A DNA stretch of 64,000 nt from Henckelia pumila (taxonomy: Eukaryota; Streptophyta; Magnoliopsida; Lamiales; Gesneriaceae): positions 87,934,151-87,998,150 of the forward strand of contig NC_133120.1 of NCBI RefSeq assembly GCF_033568475.1, read 5' to 3'. The translations under genes and the position numbers were made by a program. Below, piece after piece: positions 19,501 to 33,300 of this stretch (its first letter is position 1; each line of letters begins with the position of its first letter). The notes beneath the pieces were generated by a model, which searched no databases, was not told the DNA's origin, and saw only the letters and a program-made list of their open reading frames with translations.

Positions 19501-22500
19501 CATGTGACTCTAGCATAGATATTTAGACATTAGAAGCTGACATGGTTACATGACTATTCAGTTTGCTCTGCAAAACTTGTCTCTTCAGTTTATCATCCTA
19601 CTGGTAAAAGAAAACAGAAATTTTCAATTGTTATTGAAGTTGGAAACTATTTAAAGTGAAGTTCCTTGTTTCACGTGCACTCTAAAAAACTGAGTTTGAA
19701 AGAGTCCTTTCTGTGTGCTGAAGACGTATGAAAAGTCCATTAATTGGCTGTGTTCAAGATTTACGTATAGATTATTGTTATTTTATTGTGAAGCTGCAAA
19801 ATCAATAATAAAATATAATGTTCCAAAATTTTGACATGCCTGTTTTCTAATGACACACAATCGCTTAAGGGGCATGTTTAATGTTCTACTGTTGCTGTTT
19901 TGGAGGTCTTTTAAGTTATGCAAATAAAATCTTATTGTTCGAGAAATTGTTGGTTTTCTTCTCTCAGGGCCATGGTTTCGGATGTCAAATGTCTCATACC
20001 CTGAGATAGCAGATTTGACTGAGGCAATAAAGGGTCTCTCAGGTGAAAATATCTTTAATTGAGTGGAACACCTAATTTTAGACATGCATTCTTAATGAAG
20101 TTGAGTAAAGTTTGAAAAGGTTTATTGGTGTTGGGCTAATAAAGAGGCAGGATACATCTGTGTCTTTCCATCGAAGAATGAAGTAGATGACGATGACTTA
20201 AAGGAGGTCTTGAATGTACTTTACACAGATGAGTTACGGGAGGCCTTGAACATGCTTAACAAGGTTGGTTCCTAAAGTGTTCTATGCAGTTTATATGTGT
20301 GCAGTCATTTGCATAGTTTTAGCCAGACATTGAGTCATTGATTTGATATTTTGATTCATCTACCAATCCCGATGCTTGAACTGGATCTATGAAGTATATG
20401 TGAAAAAACAGTACCTATATACATATTGTGTTTGGAAATGGTTAAGTGGTAATCTCAATCCTGCTATCAATCAACATTATGAGAAATATTACTTGCATGA
20501 CTATCTGTTAGTAGTTTTCTCTTCTCTTCACATCCCAAAGGAAGTGATCTGTCAGTTTCTGGTTGAAAATGGGTGTAGGTTGTGTATTTTAGATACCAAC
20601 TTTGAACCTTATCGGTGTATTAGACGCTTGGCTCATTGATTTTTTTTTTTTGAAATTCTTGGAATATTTGAATCTAATGTAGACAGTGGGCTTAATAAAT
20701 TGAACAATGTCCTTATGAATACTTCAATTTCGACGATCTTCGATTATTTCTTTTACAGAAGATACCTCATTTACTAAATTCGGGAAAACTTTTCTGCCCA
20801 AAGAATTGGAGCATAATGGATGGGTCACTCTAGATTTGTTGACTCCATGGTTTATGCTCCTAAAGTTAGTATTGGCTTCTGATGACTACACAGAAGGAGA
20901 CTTACTGTGTGGACAGATACGGGCCACATATTATGTACCATGTTATGATTTAGTCAAGGTCACAAACAGAAGTATTTATAGTTCTGCAATAAAGCATTTA
21001 TATGAAGCCACTTTGTGGCACTCTAGGCAGTCCTAATTAGCATCCATTGAATAACTTTTCTTGTTATCGATATGTTTGGTTGAGTTCGTCGTTGAATGGC
21101 TGGTGTTGTTTGCCTTATCCTTTCTTCATTCAATGCACAACTCTCCATTATGAATTGCATTGCTAAAATGACTGGTTGTAAATGGTAAATTGCAGCATTT
21201 CTCTGTTAATAGTGCGGCACCAGGCACTTCTTGCTATTTGTAGAGAGTCAGATTTATTGTTTTCAGCATACCAAGTTGTGGTGATATCATGCTTGGATAC
21301 ACTTGGCAACTTGTGCACTTTGTATTATCATTTAACAGTTTGAAGAGATATAATCTATACATAAGAAAACAAAGCGCATCTTTCTCATGACATATGAAGC
21401 ATCAATTTCATGCTCGCAGTCTTATGGAAAAGTGGTGACACCCAGTATTACCCTGGGTTTAGCTGCTATATGTTTTTCTAATTATAGCTTGCCCTTGCCC
21501 ATATTCTCAAACTTCTTAAATTTTGAATGAAAGAAATTCTATCTTGTTTAATTGACATCTTAGTCATCTGCGAGATTCATCGTGATTTCCCTTCATTCTC
21601 TTAAACTTTATATCTGTGGAGATAATATATCACTGATACCTGTTTCAATAAAACATCAGCGATTTGGAGTTTATGTCTACAGTTCTCAACCCTTCATGTT
21701 TGCTGATAAATTTATGATTCTTTTTACTCTATCAATATTCAGAAACGCAGTCAAGGTACAAGAAAGCAAGAGATGATCGATTTGCTTCTATCTTCATGCA
21801 GGGTTGGCCTATGGTACGGGAATTTATTCATCATAGCTAGGTGTATTTCTGATCTAACTGGCCTTCAATGTCTCATGCAGCACCAAGCTCCAAACTTTTG
21901 TTTTGGAAAGAACTGGTGCTTGTGTTCGAATATCACCATTAGCTGAATCTTTGATATGGCGGATTGAGGTAATTTTCTTGCATTTTCTTTAAGTTGGTTG
22001 GTTGATGTTGGGTGTTCTTCCCCCTTGCCTATGTACCTCCATCCGTTTATGCAGCTGGTTAAAGGGTCTCTTGTAATATAACTTTGTCTTTGTTTATTTT
22101 AGACACTCTGTTTCCAACACATTAATTGAGGAAATGAAGTTAATTGACCATGAAACCTAAGAGCAAAACTAGATAAATTTGGGTCAATGAAATGTGTCAT
22201 AACCAAGGGCTTGAATTATATTACTACATGCCAGGTCTTTCACAAGTTTTGATAAGGCAATATGTGAAAGCCTATAGATAGAGTTTCATTTATTATTAAA
22301 CGGCTGTTCTTGTACATATTTCTGAAAAAGCATTTGTAAAAGTTAAAAAGTGATATTTAACATTTTTCAAGGATCACTAAAAATCCAGTTCGTAATCAAG
22401 AATAGCGACCAGAAATTAGTTGCTGCACTTAATTCATTCAGGAAACTAAATTGCATCTTCTTCTGTTTGCTTTTTATTTTTTCAGGTCACACTTTTGGGC

Positions 22501-25276
22501 CCTCCAATTTTATTTTTGTTGCATTTTACTATGCGACCCTTTTTATAGATGTTTGGTCCTGTTGTTAACATTGTAGACCTCTCCTGTAAGGGTGGGATAA
22601 ATGGGTCCACACTCCTCACAACCTTGGGACATTTTATTTTGGACATAGGTCCACTCTTCTCACATCCTTTTTTCAACCTTGGGAAATTTCGTTTTTGGAC
22701 ATAGGTTCACTCGTCACATCCTTTTTTTGTTTTCCTCTTTTGGTTCCATTATTGATTTATTTATTTTTACTTAGCACAGAGGCTTTTCTTCCTTAATGGA
22801 GAGCAGGATCTGTCAACTTTTTTACTTGTGGATTTGGGCATTGTGAAGTATCCTGCTTACAACTGTATAATCACTGAACAGATATTTTCAAATGGGAGTG
22901 ACTTGCTTTCTTTTGAAAAGGTACACCTGAATTATTGTCAGCATAATTTTTATCTCTCTTTCTGATTGCAAGTATAATGATTGCAGTCTGTCGAAGTTGC
23001 ACAAATCATGGTTGAGGGTATTGACGAGAGCAACAGTGAGCTGGTTTTGAGATGCATAGAGATTTCTGTTTCAAACTTGATGGTTTCTTTTGAAGAAGGC
23101 AAATATTCAAGTGAGAAATCAATGGCATCTTTCATATCACGCTTTTCAGCCTCATGGACCTACTCTAAGGTGGTCTTACTGGGTGTCTCCTTTCTTGAGC
23201 GTGAAAAGAGGTAAGGTGTTTAGAAGTTCATGTTTTGATAATCTACGTGAATGATGTGATCTGATTTCATCCTCGTTTCTACAAGTTAATTGGTCCAACC
23301 GTAAAACAAGACAGTTAAGGGATTCAACAGCAAATTTGGAGAAACTCAAACCACAATTCTAGCATTTGTTCAATGTTTTGAGCGTAGTAAACTAGTGAGT
23401 GACACATGTTTGCCAAAGCAACTCCATAATTATGAAGTTTCATTATTGCATACATGGCCACCATATTGAATTGGTTTATCTTAGCAGAGATGAACAGAAA
23501 GCAGATGGTAGGTTGGTTGACTTCAGTTGTCTTTTTAAACATTGGCTCCTGACTACAGCACTGGTCCTGAGGTTTGGTTATAATTATGATGCTCATGTCC
23601 GGAATGGATGTTAAAACTTAAAAAAACCAAGGATTTAATTGTACTCGTAGATTATCAAACCATGGACTTCTAAATTTTGGGATAAGATGAGGAATATGCC
23701 AAAAAGCTGATCATAAAGTGAAATTGATTTGCAATTCTGTATCTACCACTTTTAATCCTGTGGCTTTTCATGTCAGAATTCTAAAGCTAGAATCTTGCAG
23801 GGGGAGTTGGAATCGAGACTCATACTACTCCCAAATATTTATATGAAAATTGTGCTGTTACTTTGTATCTGGACGAGGCATTTCTCAAACTTATAAAATC
23901 ACTCTGACAAGATACAGTGAAAGGCGATCCCAAACAACTTTCAGATTTTAGCTTTACTCCATTCTCACATACTTTTTATTGTGTGACACTGTGATGTGTC
24001 TTCATTTGTTTTGAAGAAAATTTTTTGGTTCTCTCGTGCAGCTTTGCAAGCTGCATATTACAATTAGCAAATTTCTTTTATAGGTATAGTGATGCCATCA
24101 ATTTACTCAAACGGCTGCTAAATACGTTCATTTCTGACGGAAGACGGGGCTACTGGATTCTAAGGCTTTCTGTTAATTTGGAACATTTGGGATGTTTGGA
24201 AGAGAGTTTACAAACTGCAGAAGATGGTTTACTTGATTCATGGGTTCGTGCAGGTTCAAGAGTAGCCCTGCAAAGGCGGGTATTGCGGTTAGGGAAACCA
24301 CCCAGGCGCTGGAAAATTCCTAGTTATTCGAGTTCAATTAAGAGGAAGATTTTCGAGGTAAATGCATTTTAAATTCCAAAGGTCTAGCTATTTTATTTTT
24401 AGTGATACACCAATACCATGTTATTTTCCTGGATTAATTAGATATTTATTGTCTCAATAATTTATTATAAGTGCAATGCCTATGTAGGTTCATATTCAAG
24501 GAAAACCGTTAAATTGTAAAGCAGGGATGAGGAGCATATTTTATAGCGAAGATGGAGAGCAATGTGGAGTCGAACAGCTTGCTTTAGAGTATTATGCTGG
24601 GGAAGGTGGTGGTTGGCATGGCGTTCATACAGAGAGTGGCATTTGGCTAACCATTTTCGGGATCTTACTGTGGGATATTATTTTTTCTGATGTACCAAAT
24701 GTCTTCCGCACCAAATTTCAGGTTCACAGAATAATCAACTTAAAACTGCGTGATGGCTTCTGGGGACTGCTCTCCCCGTCTCCAGACCTCTTTGTCGAAC
24801 ATACGGAGACACTAAATCTTGCTCTTTTGCAGACTGCACCTTTGGATCTGGAGTCCGACAGCTTCTACGAAGTTAGAAAGAGCCTCATAGAAGAACTCCT
24901 GGACAAAATACGGGAGGGCATGGCAGAAGAGATACTCATCACATCATGGGAAGCACACTTTGGAACAGCCTGTCGAGGAGTTAACTGGGATAAGCATTCA
25001 CTATCCGATCTTCGAGCAGCTGTTACATGCATTGGCGGCGTCTCTCTTGCCTCAATCTGCCGGCATTTGGCCCAAGATTACCGCAGCTGGTCTAGTGGCA
25101 TGCCTGATTTGTTGCTATGGCGCCTCCATGACTGTTACAGAGGTGAAGCAAAGCTCGTGGAAGTCAAGGGCCCCAACGATCGACTTTCGGAACAGCAGCG
25201 GGCATGGCTGCTAGTTCTAATAGAATGTGGCTTCAATGTCGAGGTTTGCAAGATAACTCCGGCCCCGAAACCGTGA
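16571..25276 (+). CDS. FAN1: Fanconi-associated nuclease 1 homologue (DNA crosslink repair)
   Basis: FAN1 is a structure-specific nuclease acting in the nucleus on interstrand crosslinks and stalled forks. Exons: 16571-16681, 16766-16877, 17083-17588, 17675-17779, 18470-18731, 18835-18897, 19968-20042, 20151-20263, 21743-21813, 21881-21968, 22780-22920, 22987-23210, 24084-24357, 24488-24721 and 24833-25276; all phases agree, giving 940 residues, close to plant FAN1 lengths. Domains: N-terminal MLRGRESLVRLIGRRRRF; UBZ zinc finger with C55, C58, H73, C77; HIRAN-like domain (about 190-300); SAP-like segment (about 430-480); C-terminal VRR-NUC with PD (D885) and EVK (E903, K905), the PD-(D/E)XK catalytic set. 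No broken motif was found. Intron 14 (24722-24832) is 111 nt, in frame and free of stops, so retention would add 37 residues. The start is the first ATG of a conserved N-terminus; an upstream TTG in frame is unlikely. Confidence 0.92.
18296..18402. repeat. Tandem duplication of about 54 bp
   Basis: Two copies of a unit starting ATTAGGCACACACCC and ending CAGATATTTT lie in the long fourth intron of the FAN1 gene. They are nearly identical, so the duplication is recent. Confidence 0.8.
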
Positions 25277-28200
25277 ATGTTGTGACATTCACACTCTTTA
25301 CCACCACAGTGGTGGTGCATTTTATTGGTTCTCTTCATTGGAATGGAGTGACCGAGCCAAAAAAACCTTTGTAAGAAAATTCAATATATTTAACACTAAA
25401 TAGAAAATTCAAGAGGAATGACAGCGATTGTACCTCAGTGGGAAGGTTCAATACATGTAAAACTCGATACAAAAATTTAAGAGGAATGAGAGCAATAAAT
25501 TGAGTTCTGAAGAGAATCGTGATTACTTGTTCGATCATCTCAAACGTTATCGAATCCTTATTTTATCTTCAATTTCATTAACTTTACGAAACTTTCATAG
25601 TTACGATTTGATATGCATTTTGATGGCATAAAGTTGATATTAATTTCGAAAATAACTATTGGGGTTTCCGAAAGAGAAATCTCGATTTAAAATATAATCC
25701 CCTCTTTGTTTATTACATAGCTGGAAGACGAAGCTACTAGACAACAAAAATGATATCTCAGTGGCATAGTCTATATTGCTTACTGTTACATCCTGCACAT
25801 ACCATTTAAATAGACATGAATTTCAACCGACCAAATATTTATCTAAATATATTTTAGGATAACAAAATTAATATTTCAATCATCATAAATAAGAACGTTG
25901 ACTCGTTACAATGTCATCGGAAAGTCGCGTCTCTTTGTCACTTCTGTACAATTATACATGTCCATGTGATTTCATCCACCTCCACAATATTTTAGCCTCT
26001 CGCTCGAATAATTTATCTTCGAATAAATACAGATATATGTTTTTTTTTTTTGTAAAAAAAGAATTACGAAAAATATGCATCTATTTTACGTATAATATAA
26101 TATAATATAGTACTATTTGCATAAAAAGTATTATTTTGGAAAATGGGTCGTCTGTCCTGTTTCGTAAAATGGGATGTCTCTTTGTCTAGGGATCAGCATT
26201 CTCCATCTTGATCTTGGCATAGAACTGAATGGTCGTCGCATAACATCAGAGTTAATTGCAACAGAAATTTTGGGATTGTTAAACTTTTTCATAAAAAAAT
26301 GATTTATCAACTCTTCTTATTCTTAAATATTGAGTACAAATATCTTGATATTTTTAAATTTTGAGCATACTATATTTTTATTTGTATGTATTTTCAGAGG
26401 TATGTGTGCTCGAATTTAGAAATCTTGAGATTTTATAAGAGTGATGTATGTAATTAACCTTAATATTAAATCCTATTTTTTGTGTAAAATATACCTTAAC
26501 ATATATGCTCCTGAAAATACAAAATAAAGTTTGGTTTAAATGAAAAGATACTCTCATTATATCCTACGAAGGTTTAAAAGACACATTAATTTTGTCCCTA
26601 AACTTTTTACCACGGAATTTGAGATGTGATTTTACATTTTGGATTTTATTTGTAGCGTGGCAAATTTTTATTGGTTAAAATTAATAGGCCTCACGTGGGA
26701 CCCATTGATTTTAACCAATCATGGGGTTACACCGGGCGGCATGAACAAAACCCGAATTGAGATCGAATTCTCCATCAAAATTTATTTTATATATGATTTA
26801 AAAGTACGTATCTTTGATTTTGTAGCCTAATTACTTCTACAATTTCTTGAAGAATGATTCCAAGTTCCATATTATTTATATAAATGAAAGATATATATAA
26901 TTTTGTTACCGTTAATTCTGATTGTGCAGGTTCTTGGAATTTTGATTAATGCACCTACATGCATGTGCATGGATGCTCATAATTGAGAAATCACATGGAT
27001 TTAACGAAGACTAAATGTCCACTAAACTATAATATTGATATATTTATACCGCAAATAATCCCAAATAATATGGTTATTTTTGTGGAAGTGATATGTTTAT
27101 TTTCTAAAACATGATTTATTCATCTACATAATATAGGTTTACTTCAAATCTTACTTTTAAAAAGAATATTCTTAGAATATTCCTTTCACTTTACTTTTTT
27201 ATTTTTTTTATTATTTATAAAAATATATTTATAAATTTGCATTAATTAATTATATTACATTTAATTTTTATAATATCAATCATATAATTTGTATTAATTA
27301 TTTACATTATTTAATTATTTTAATAAGTAATAAATATATTTTAATTATTATAATACAAACTAAAATATTTTTAAATAATAACTTATTTACAATTCATTAT
27401 TAATATTTAAAAATTACTTTTAAATTATTATTCTTACATTTATTAATTTAATTATTTTATTTTATTATATAAATAATAAATAAAAAAACAATAAAAAATA
27501 AAAAAAAAATTAAAAGCCCCATGCATCAAATTTGACGCAGGAATAAAAATCATGGGACGCTATAACGCTACTTCAAAGTAGCGTCCCTGGATTGGAGACC
27601 CTTTCCTGCATGAGAAACGCTATTCTCATGTAAGGTTGGATTGGAGATGACCTAAATAACTAGATTCATATTAAATACTGTATTATCAAGTGTTTGTTAT
27701 TTTATCGAAAATTATAAATGATTTTAACGATGCTACTCAGATTTTAAATCTTGCGACATATCAAATATTATGTTTTGATCGTTTATCCGTTTATCTTTAT
27801 CTTGTATAGACATTTATTGTTATCAACAAATTAAATATATAATACTGGTTATGATTAAATTTTGATGTGAATTTATTTTAATTTAATTGTACTATTCGAG
27901 ATATTTTTCTACCATATAAAATGGTGACGGTTGTTATTTAATATAGAACTAAGAGTTCAGGAGTATGGACTTTTTCCCCTTCTGCATTAAGGTGCTACGC
28001 CAGAAACATGTCGACTTGATTTTATAAATCTTTTGTTTCTCTTATTAATTTTTAAAATAAATTGTAAATGAAAAACACTTTTAATAATAATAATTTTTCA
28101 ATACTCCAAATCGCTCAAATTTAAATTAATAAAAGGATATGTTTGCAAAACACAAATTTAACGTGTTAGAAGACAAAAAAAAAAAAAAACAAACAAACAC

Positions 28201-29426
28201 GACAATTTAGAGGATTAAATTAGTTTTGTTTTTTTTTTACATATAAGAATTATTAATAAGAAAAATTATGACAAAAATACCAAATTATTATTATTATTAT
28301 TATTCATTTTGAATTATGTATTTAATTTCCCTTGAAGGAAAATATACAATCAGTCCGTCAATCATGTCATTCAATTTCCAGAGCAATTGAGCTATAGTAC
28401 TATTGTACTAATTCATCATTCAACAAGCAAGCACCAATTAATCATTCAACAACCATGGATTCAAAAATTAATTTAATTAAATCAATAAAATGATTGTGTT
28501 ATATATATTAATAATTGAACTCAAATCTTCCAGCATTCAATATTCTCATTTATTCAACGATTTTTTTAGCAACAACGCTGTTTTAGTTTGGAGTACTATT
28601 CAAATTCTAATAAAAATTTGAAACACTTATAATTTTTCTCAGTAAATTAAATTTTGTCTCATAATTTTTGAATTTTAAATAATAAATTATAAACTTTTAT
28701 CTGTCATGTGAAAATACTACATAAATGGAAAAAGAAAACCATGATTTCGTTATGTCAAAATAAAACATGTTCGCAAAGGAGCGTTTGCTTTTCCAACATG
28801 CCCATGTGGGGTTTTTTTGGGTAGATTTGACCTTTTACTTTTCTCTAATAATTAAAACCCACACACCGCATAACTAATTTACATGCATAAAAAATTTAAT
28901 ATCAGAGAATTAAAATAAAATCAATTGGGGTTTCTTTTATATAATGTTAAAAGATATTATATGTCAAAAAATTGGAAAATCAATCTGGTTAACATTATGT
29001 GAACGTAAACAAATAGCCAAAGATGTCGGAGTTACTTACAACATCGTTTTTAGAGTTGATATAATGTCATACAATAGACATATAAAATAACGTAAATAAT
29101 CAGATTTAACACATATCACATTATTGGATCAACATTCATGACAATACTGCCCTAAACACAAGATCGAACAGATCGGATTTTCGCAAGTCTAGATGTAGGT
29201 TCGAGCATCGAAGAGGAACAACTTTGTTCAAATGAAGTAAATAATCAAATTTACTAAGAATTTTATTTTATAAAACTTAAAAAAATTACTCTAACGACAT
29301 TCTTTCTTCATTTACGATATATTAATTAATGAGCAAGATCAAAATCTTCAGTCGTTGAAAGGGAAATTGAAATGTATCTATCGGTTCGAACCACCAAAAG
29401 GATTATTATTATTTTTTAAAAAAAAG
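25277..29426. other. AT-rich intergenic spacer
   Basis: No supportable gene was found. A small GC-rich patch at about 27530-27650 carries a palindrome (27554-27587, GGGACGC...GCGTCCC) and the phrase GGATTGGAGA twice, which looks like the end of a degraded transposable element. (ATT)n lies near 28289. Confidence 0.5.
27554..27587. repeat. Palindrome in a degraded element end
   Basis: GGGACGC and GCGTCCC flank a second inner palindrome ACGCTACTTCAAAGTAGCGT. It lies next to a 490-bp almost purely A/T stretch. Possibly a MITE terminus. Confidence 0.4.
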
Positions 29427-29673
29427 AACCTTCAACGAGATTATATAAATGATGAATTCAGTACGAGCTAGTGTACAACACAAAGTAAATTTTAAATAAA
29501 TAAATGAATTAATTAGTCTATATTTTTTGGATTGAGTGTACGCCTAGGGAAAAAAAAACCTTCAACGAGATTATATAAATGATTAATTCAGTACGAGTAT
29601 ACAACACTAACTAAATTTTAAATAAATAAATGAGTTAGTTAGTCTTGATTTTGTGGATTGAGGAGTGTACGCC
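29427..29673. repeat. Direct duplication with 130-bp period
   Basis: Units 29427-29543 and 29557-29673 both run from AACCTTCAACGAGATTATAT to GTGTACGCC with scattered differences. It lies 0.5 kb upstream of the extensin promoter. Confidence 0.75.
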
Positions 29674-30201
29674 TTCCTCAGTTGTTTCGAGTATCTCAAC
29701 TTTCAATCATCTACTGACAAATGCCAAATGTAACTATCAATCAAGATTATATTAACTTTTGTCAAATAATTTAAAAACAAAATGTGTTTCGAAATAAAAA
29801 CACAAAAATTGAATTATAACATATGTTCAAGTTCTACGTGTAATCCAACGTGTAAACTTCCGTGTACATGTAGCATTACCCATAAATTTATTCGCATTTT
29901 GAAGTTGAAATCGAAATGTAATTCAATCGACACACGTAAAATATTACGTTAAATCACTTAAGAGCCTTGACTCGATCAAGTCACTCATACATATATATAT
30001 GTACAAACACAAAAGAATATACTAGCATAATGGTTGTAAATAATAGTAAGTATTCGGTAGCAGGTGACCATTAGCTAGCATATTATCAATCAATAAAATG
30101 AAACCCGGAAGTGGTTCGATTATGGACTTTAAAAAATGTGATTATTACAGCTGTTTTGAAGTGACCCAACAAATTATTTATTGTGAGAACCAATTTATGC
30201 C

Positions 30202-30210
30202 CTATATATA
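30202..30210 (+). promoter_or_regulatory. TATA box of the extensin gene
   Basis: CTATATATA lies about 160 bases before the start codon, with a CCAAT-like motif near 30190. This would place transcription start near 30235. The position fits a plant core promoter. Confidence 0.5.
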
Positions 30211-30368
30211 TTCCTGGCCATAAAACAACTTCCATTATATCTCCTCCTGCCTAATATTAATTACTTGCTACGATACGATGTATAGCATGCTCACACTATA
30301 ATTGATTTGGCCAAGAGGGATTTTCTAACAAAAATTGGGTGGCCTTGGTGGCATTTTCCCGTGAAAGA

Positions 30369-33300
30369 ATGATGATTCGAGGCCGCCGCCCCGCCTCCAG
30401 GGGACGGTTCTTGCCGGAGCTCATGGTGGCTTTGGCTATATTGGCTACTTCCAACATTGTATCAGCCGACCCTTATTCTTATTCGTCTCCTCCCCCACCA
30501 CCTTATGTGTACAAATCTCCTTCGCCACCATCACCGTCTCCGTATGAATACAAATCACCACCACCACCCTCGCCATCTCCTCCACCGCCACATTATGTTT
30601 ACAAGTCTCCCCCACCGCCATCGCCGTCTCCCCCTCCACCTTATGAGTACAAATCACCACCACCTCCCTCACCTTCTCCACCACCACCGTATGAGTACAA
30701 ATCACCCCCTCCACCCTCCCCATCGCCACCTCCACCTTATCATTACAAGTCTCCTCCACCTTATGTATACAAGTCTCCACCACCGCCCTCACCATCACCA
30801 CCTCCACCATATTACTATAAATCTCCACCACCTCCATCACCATCACCCCCACCACCATACTACTACAAATCTCCGCCACCACCCTCACCACCATACTACT
30901 ACAAATCTCCACCACCACCATCACCGTCTCCGCCACCACCATACTACTACAAATCTCCCCCACCACCATCACCGTCTCCGCCGCCACCATACTACTACAA
31001 ATCTCCGCCACCACCATCACCGTACTACTACAAATCTCCACCACCACCATACCACTATACTTCACCACCACCTCCCTTAAAGTCACCTCCACCCCCATAT
31101 TACTATGTTTCGCCGCCACCACCAGTGAAGTCGCCCCCTCCTCCATATTACTATACATCTCCACCTCCTCCTGTCCCTCATCACCACCCGTTGGTTGTTA
31201 AGGTTGTAGGAAAAGTATATTGTTACAAGTGCTATGATTGGACGTATCCAGTGAAGTCTCATGATAAGAAACATCTCAAAGGTAATTAACAATTCTCGTT
31301 TTATATGTTTTATATCTCTCGTCTTATTTAATTTGATAATAGTTTTTTTTTTTTTTTTGTTAAAAACAATATATAAATGAGGGTACATGAGCTTGCAGCA
31401 TTTAATATGCTTTAATTGATTATACATGCATGCAACCCAACTTTATTTTTGAGAGCACATATATAATTAAACCTAAACTTGTACATTAATTCAAAAATAA
31501 AACTAAACGTATACATAGGAGATTCTTCTGCATTATTTTTAGTAATAGGTATTTAATAATCTGAATATATGTTAATCTTGAAATCAACAAATATTTGAAT
31601 TGGCTAGCAAAGTGGACCCATTAATATATATTTTTGAAATATGGACCCATTCATTTCAGCATATTCTTTTTTGCTTTGCTTTGCTTTTCTTTTTCGTTTT
31701 GTTTGTTTGCACTTTTGAATTTATTTAAATTTAAATATCTAAAAACAGTACTCCAAATTTGAATAGCTCAATCAAAATTTTATACATGGAATTAAGAACT
31801 CCATTATTTATTTAACAATATAATGTAATAATATTAAAGGAGACCGTGTATAAATCAGTGACAATGTTCTGATAATAAGAATCAATCTTATTCCATTTTT
31901 AAAAATTTATAATTTAATCTTTTTGTAACATATTTCACGCATGCTACAGGTGCAATTGTCGAGGTGACATGCAAGGTGGGTGATAAAGAAATTGTGGCAT
32001 ACGGCAAGACAAAGATAAATGGGAAATATAGCATTCCAATCGAAGGATTTGAATACAACAAATATGGAGCTACGGCATGCAAGGCTAAACTCCATGCACC
32101 ACCTAAGGGTTCCAAATGCAATATTCCAACAAATCTTCATTGGGGAAAGAAAGGAGCCAAGCTCAAAGTGAAATCTAAGACTGAGCATGAAGTTGTGCTA
32201 TATGCTAAATCATTTGCTTATGCTCCAGAGACCCCTTACGAAGAATGTACGAAGCCAAAGCCGACCCCGACCCCGTACTATTACAAGTCGCCACCTCCAC
32301 CAGCACCGGTATACATTTATAAATCACCTCCACCACCACCACCACCACCGACTTATGTGTACAAGTCGCCACCACCACCACCACCCGTATACGTGTATAA
32401 ATCACCACCTCCTCCGCCAACTTACATTTACAAGTCCCCATCGCCGCCACCTTATGTTTATAAATCACCACCACCACCTCCACCGGTTTATGTATATAAG
32501 TCTCCTCCTCCGCCAAGCTACATATACAAGTCTCCACCCCCTCCACCACCATACTATTATAAATCACCCCCACCTCCGTCACCGGTATACATTTATAAAT
32601 CACCACCACCACCGACTTATGTGTACAAGTCGCCACCACCACCACCACCCGTATACGTGTATAAATCACCACCTCCTCCGCCAACTTACATTTACAAGTC
32701 CCCACCACCACCGCCACCTTATGTTTATAAATCACCACCACCACCTCCACCGGTTTATGTATATAAGTCTCCTCCTCCGCCAAGTTACATATACAAGTCT
32801 CCACCCCCTCCACCACCATACTATTATAAATCACCTCCACCGCCATCACCGTATCCTCCTCCACCATACTATTACAAGTCTCCGCCACCACCTTCACCAT
32901 CTCCGCCACCTCCCTATTATTATAAATCTCCTCCACCGCCATCACCGTCTCCTCCTCCACCATACTACTACAAGTCTCCGCCACCACCTTCGCCATCCCC
33001 ACCACCTCCTTACTATTATAAATCTCCTCCCCCACCATCTCCATCTCCTCCTCCACCATACTACTACAAGTCCCCACCACCATCTTCGCCATCTCCACCA
33101 CCTCCCTATTATTATAAATCTCCACCACCACCATCGCCATCTCCTCCTCCAGTACCATACTATTATAAGTCTCCACCACCACCATCACCATCACCTCCAC
33201 CTCCTTACTATTATAAATCACCCCCACCGCCATCGCCATCTCCTCCTCCACCATACTATTACAAGTCTCCGCCACCACCTTCCCCATCGCCTCCACCACC

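Noticed and set aside
20750-21040. Extra FAN1 exon suggested by an open stretch
   Set aside because: Exons 8 and 9 join in phase without it and the encoded text has no likeness to the FAN1 region expected there.
30445-31164. Long antisense and shifted open frames over the extensin exons, also at 32187-33827
   Set aside because: They arise from the SPPPP codon repeats; their products are low-complexity His/Leu or Val/Met strings with no domain.
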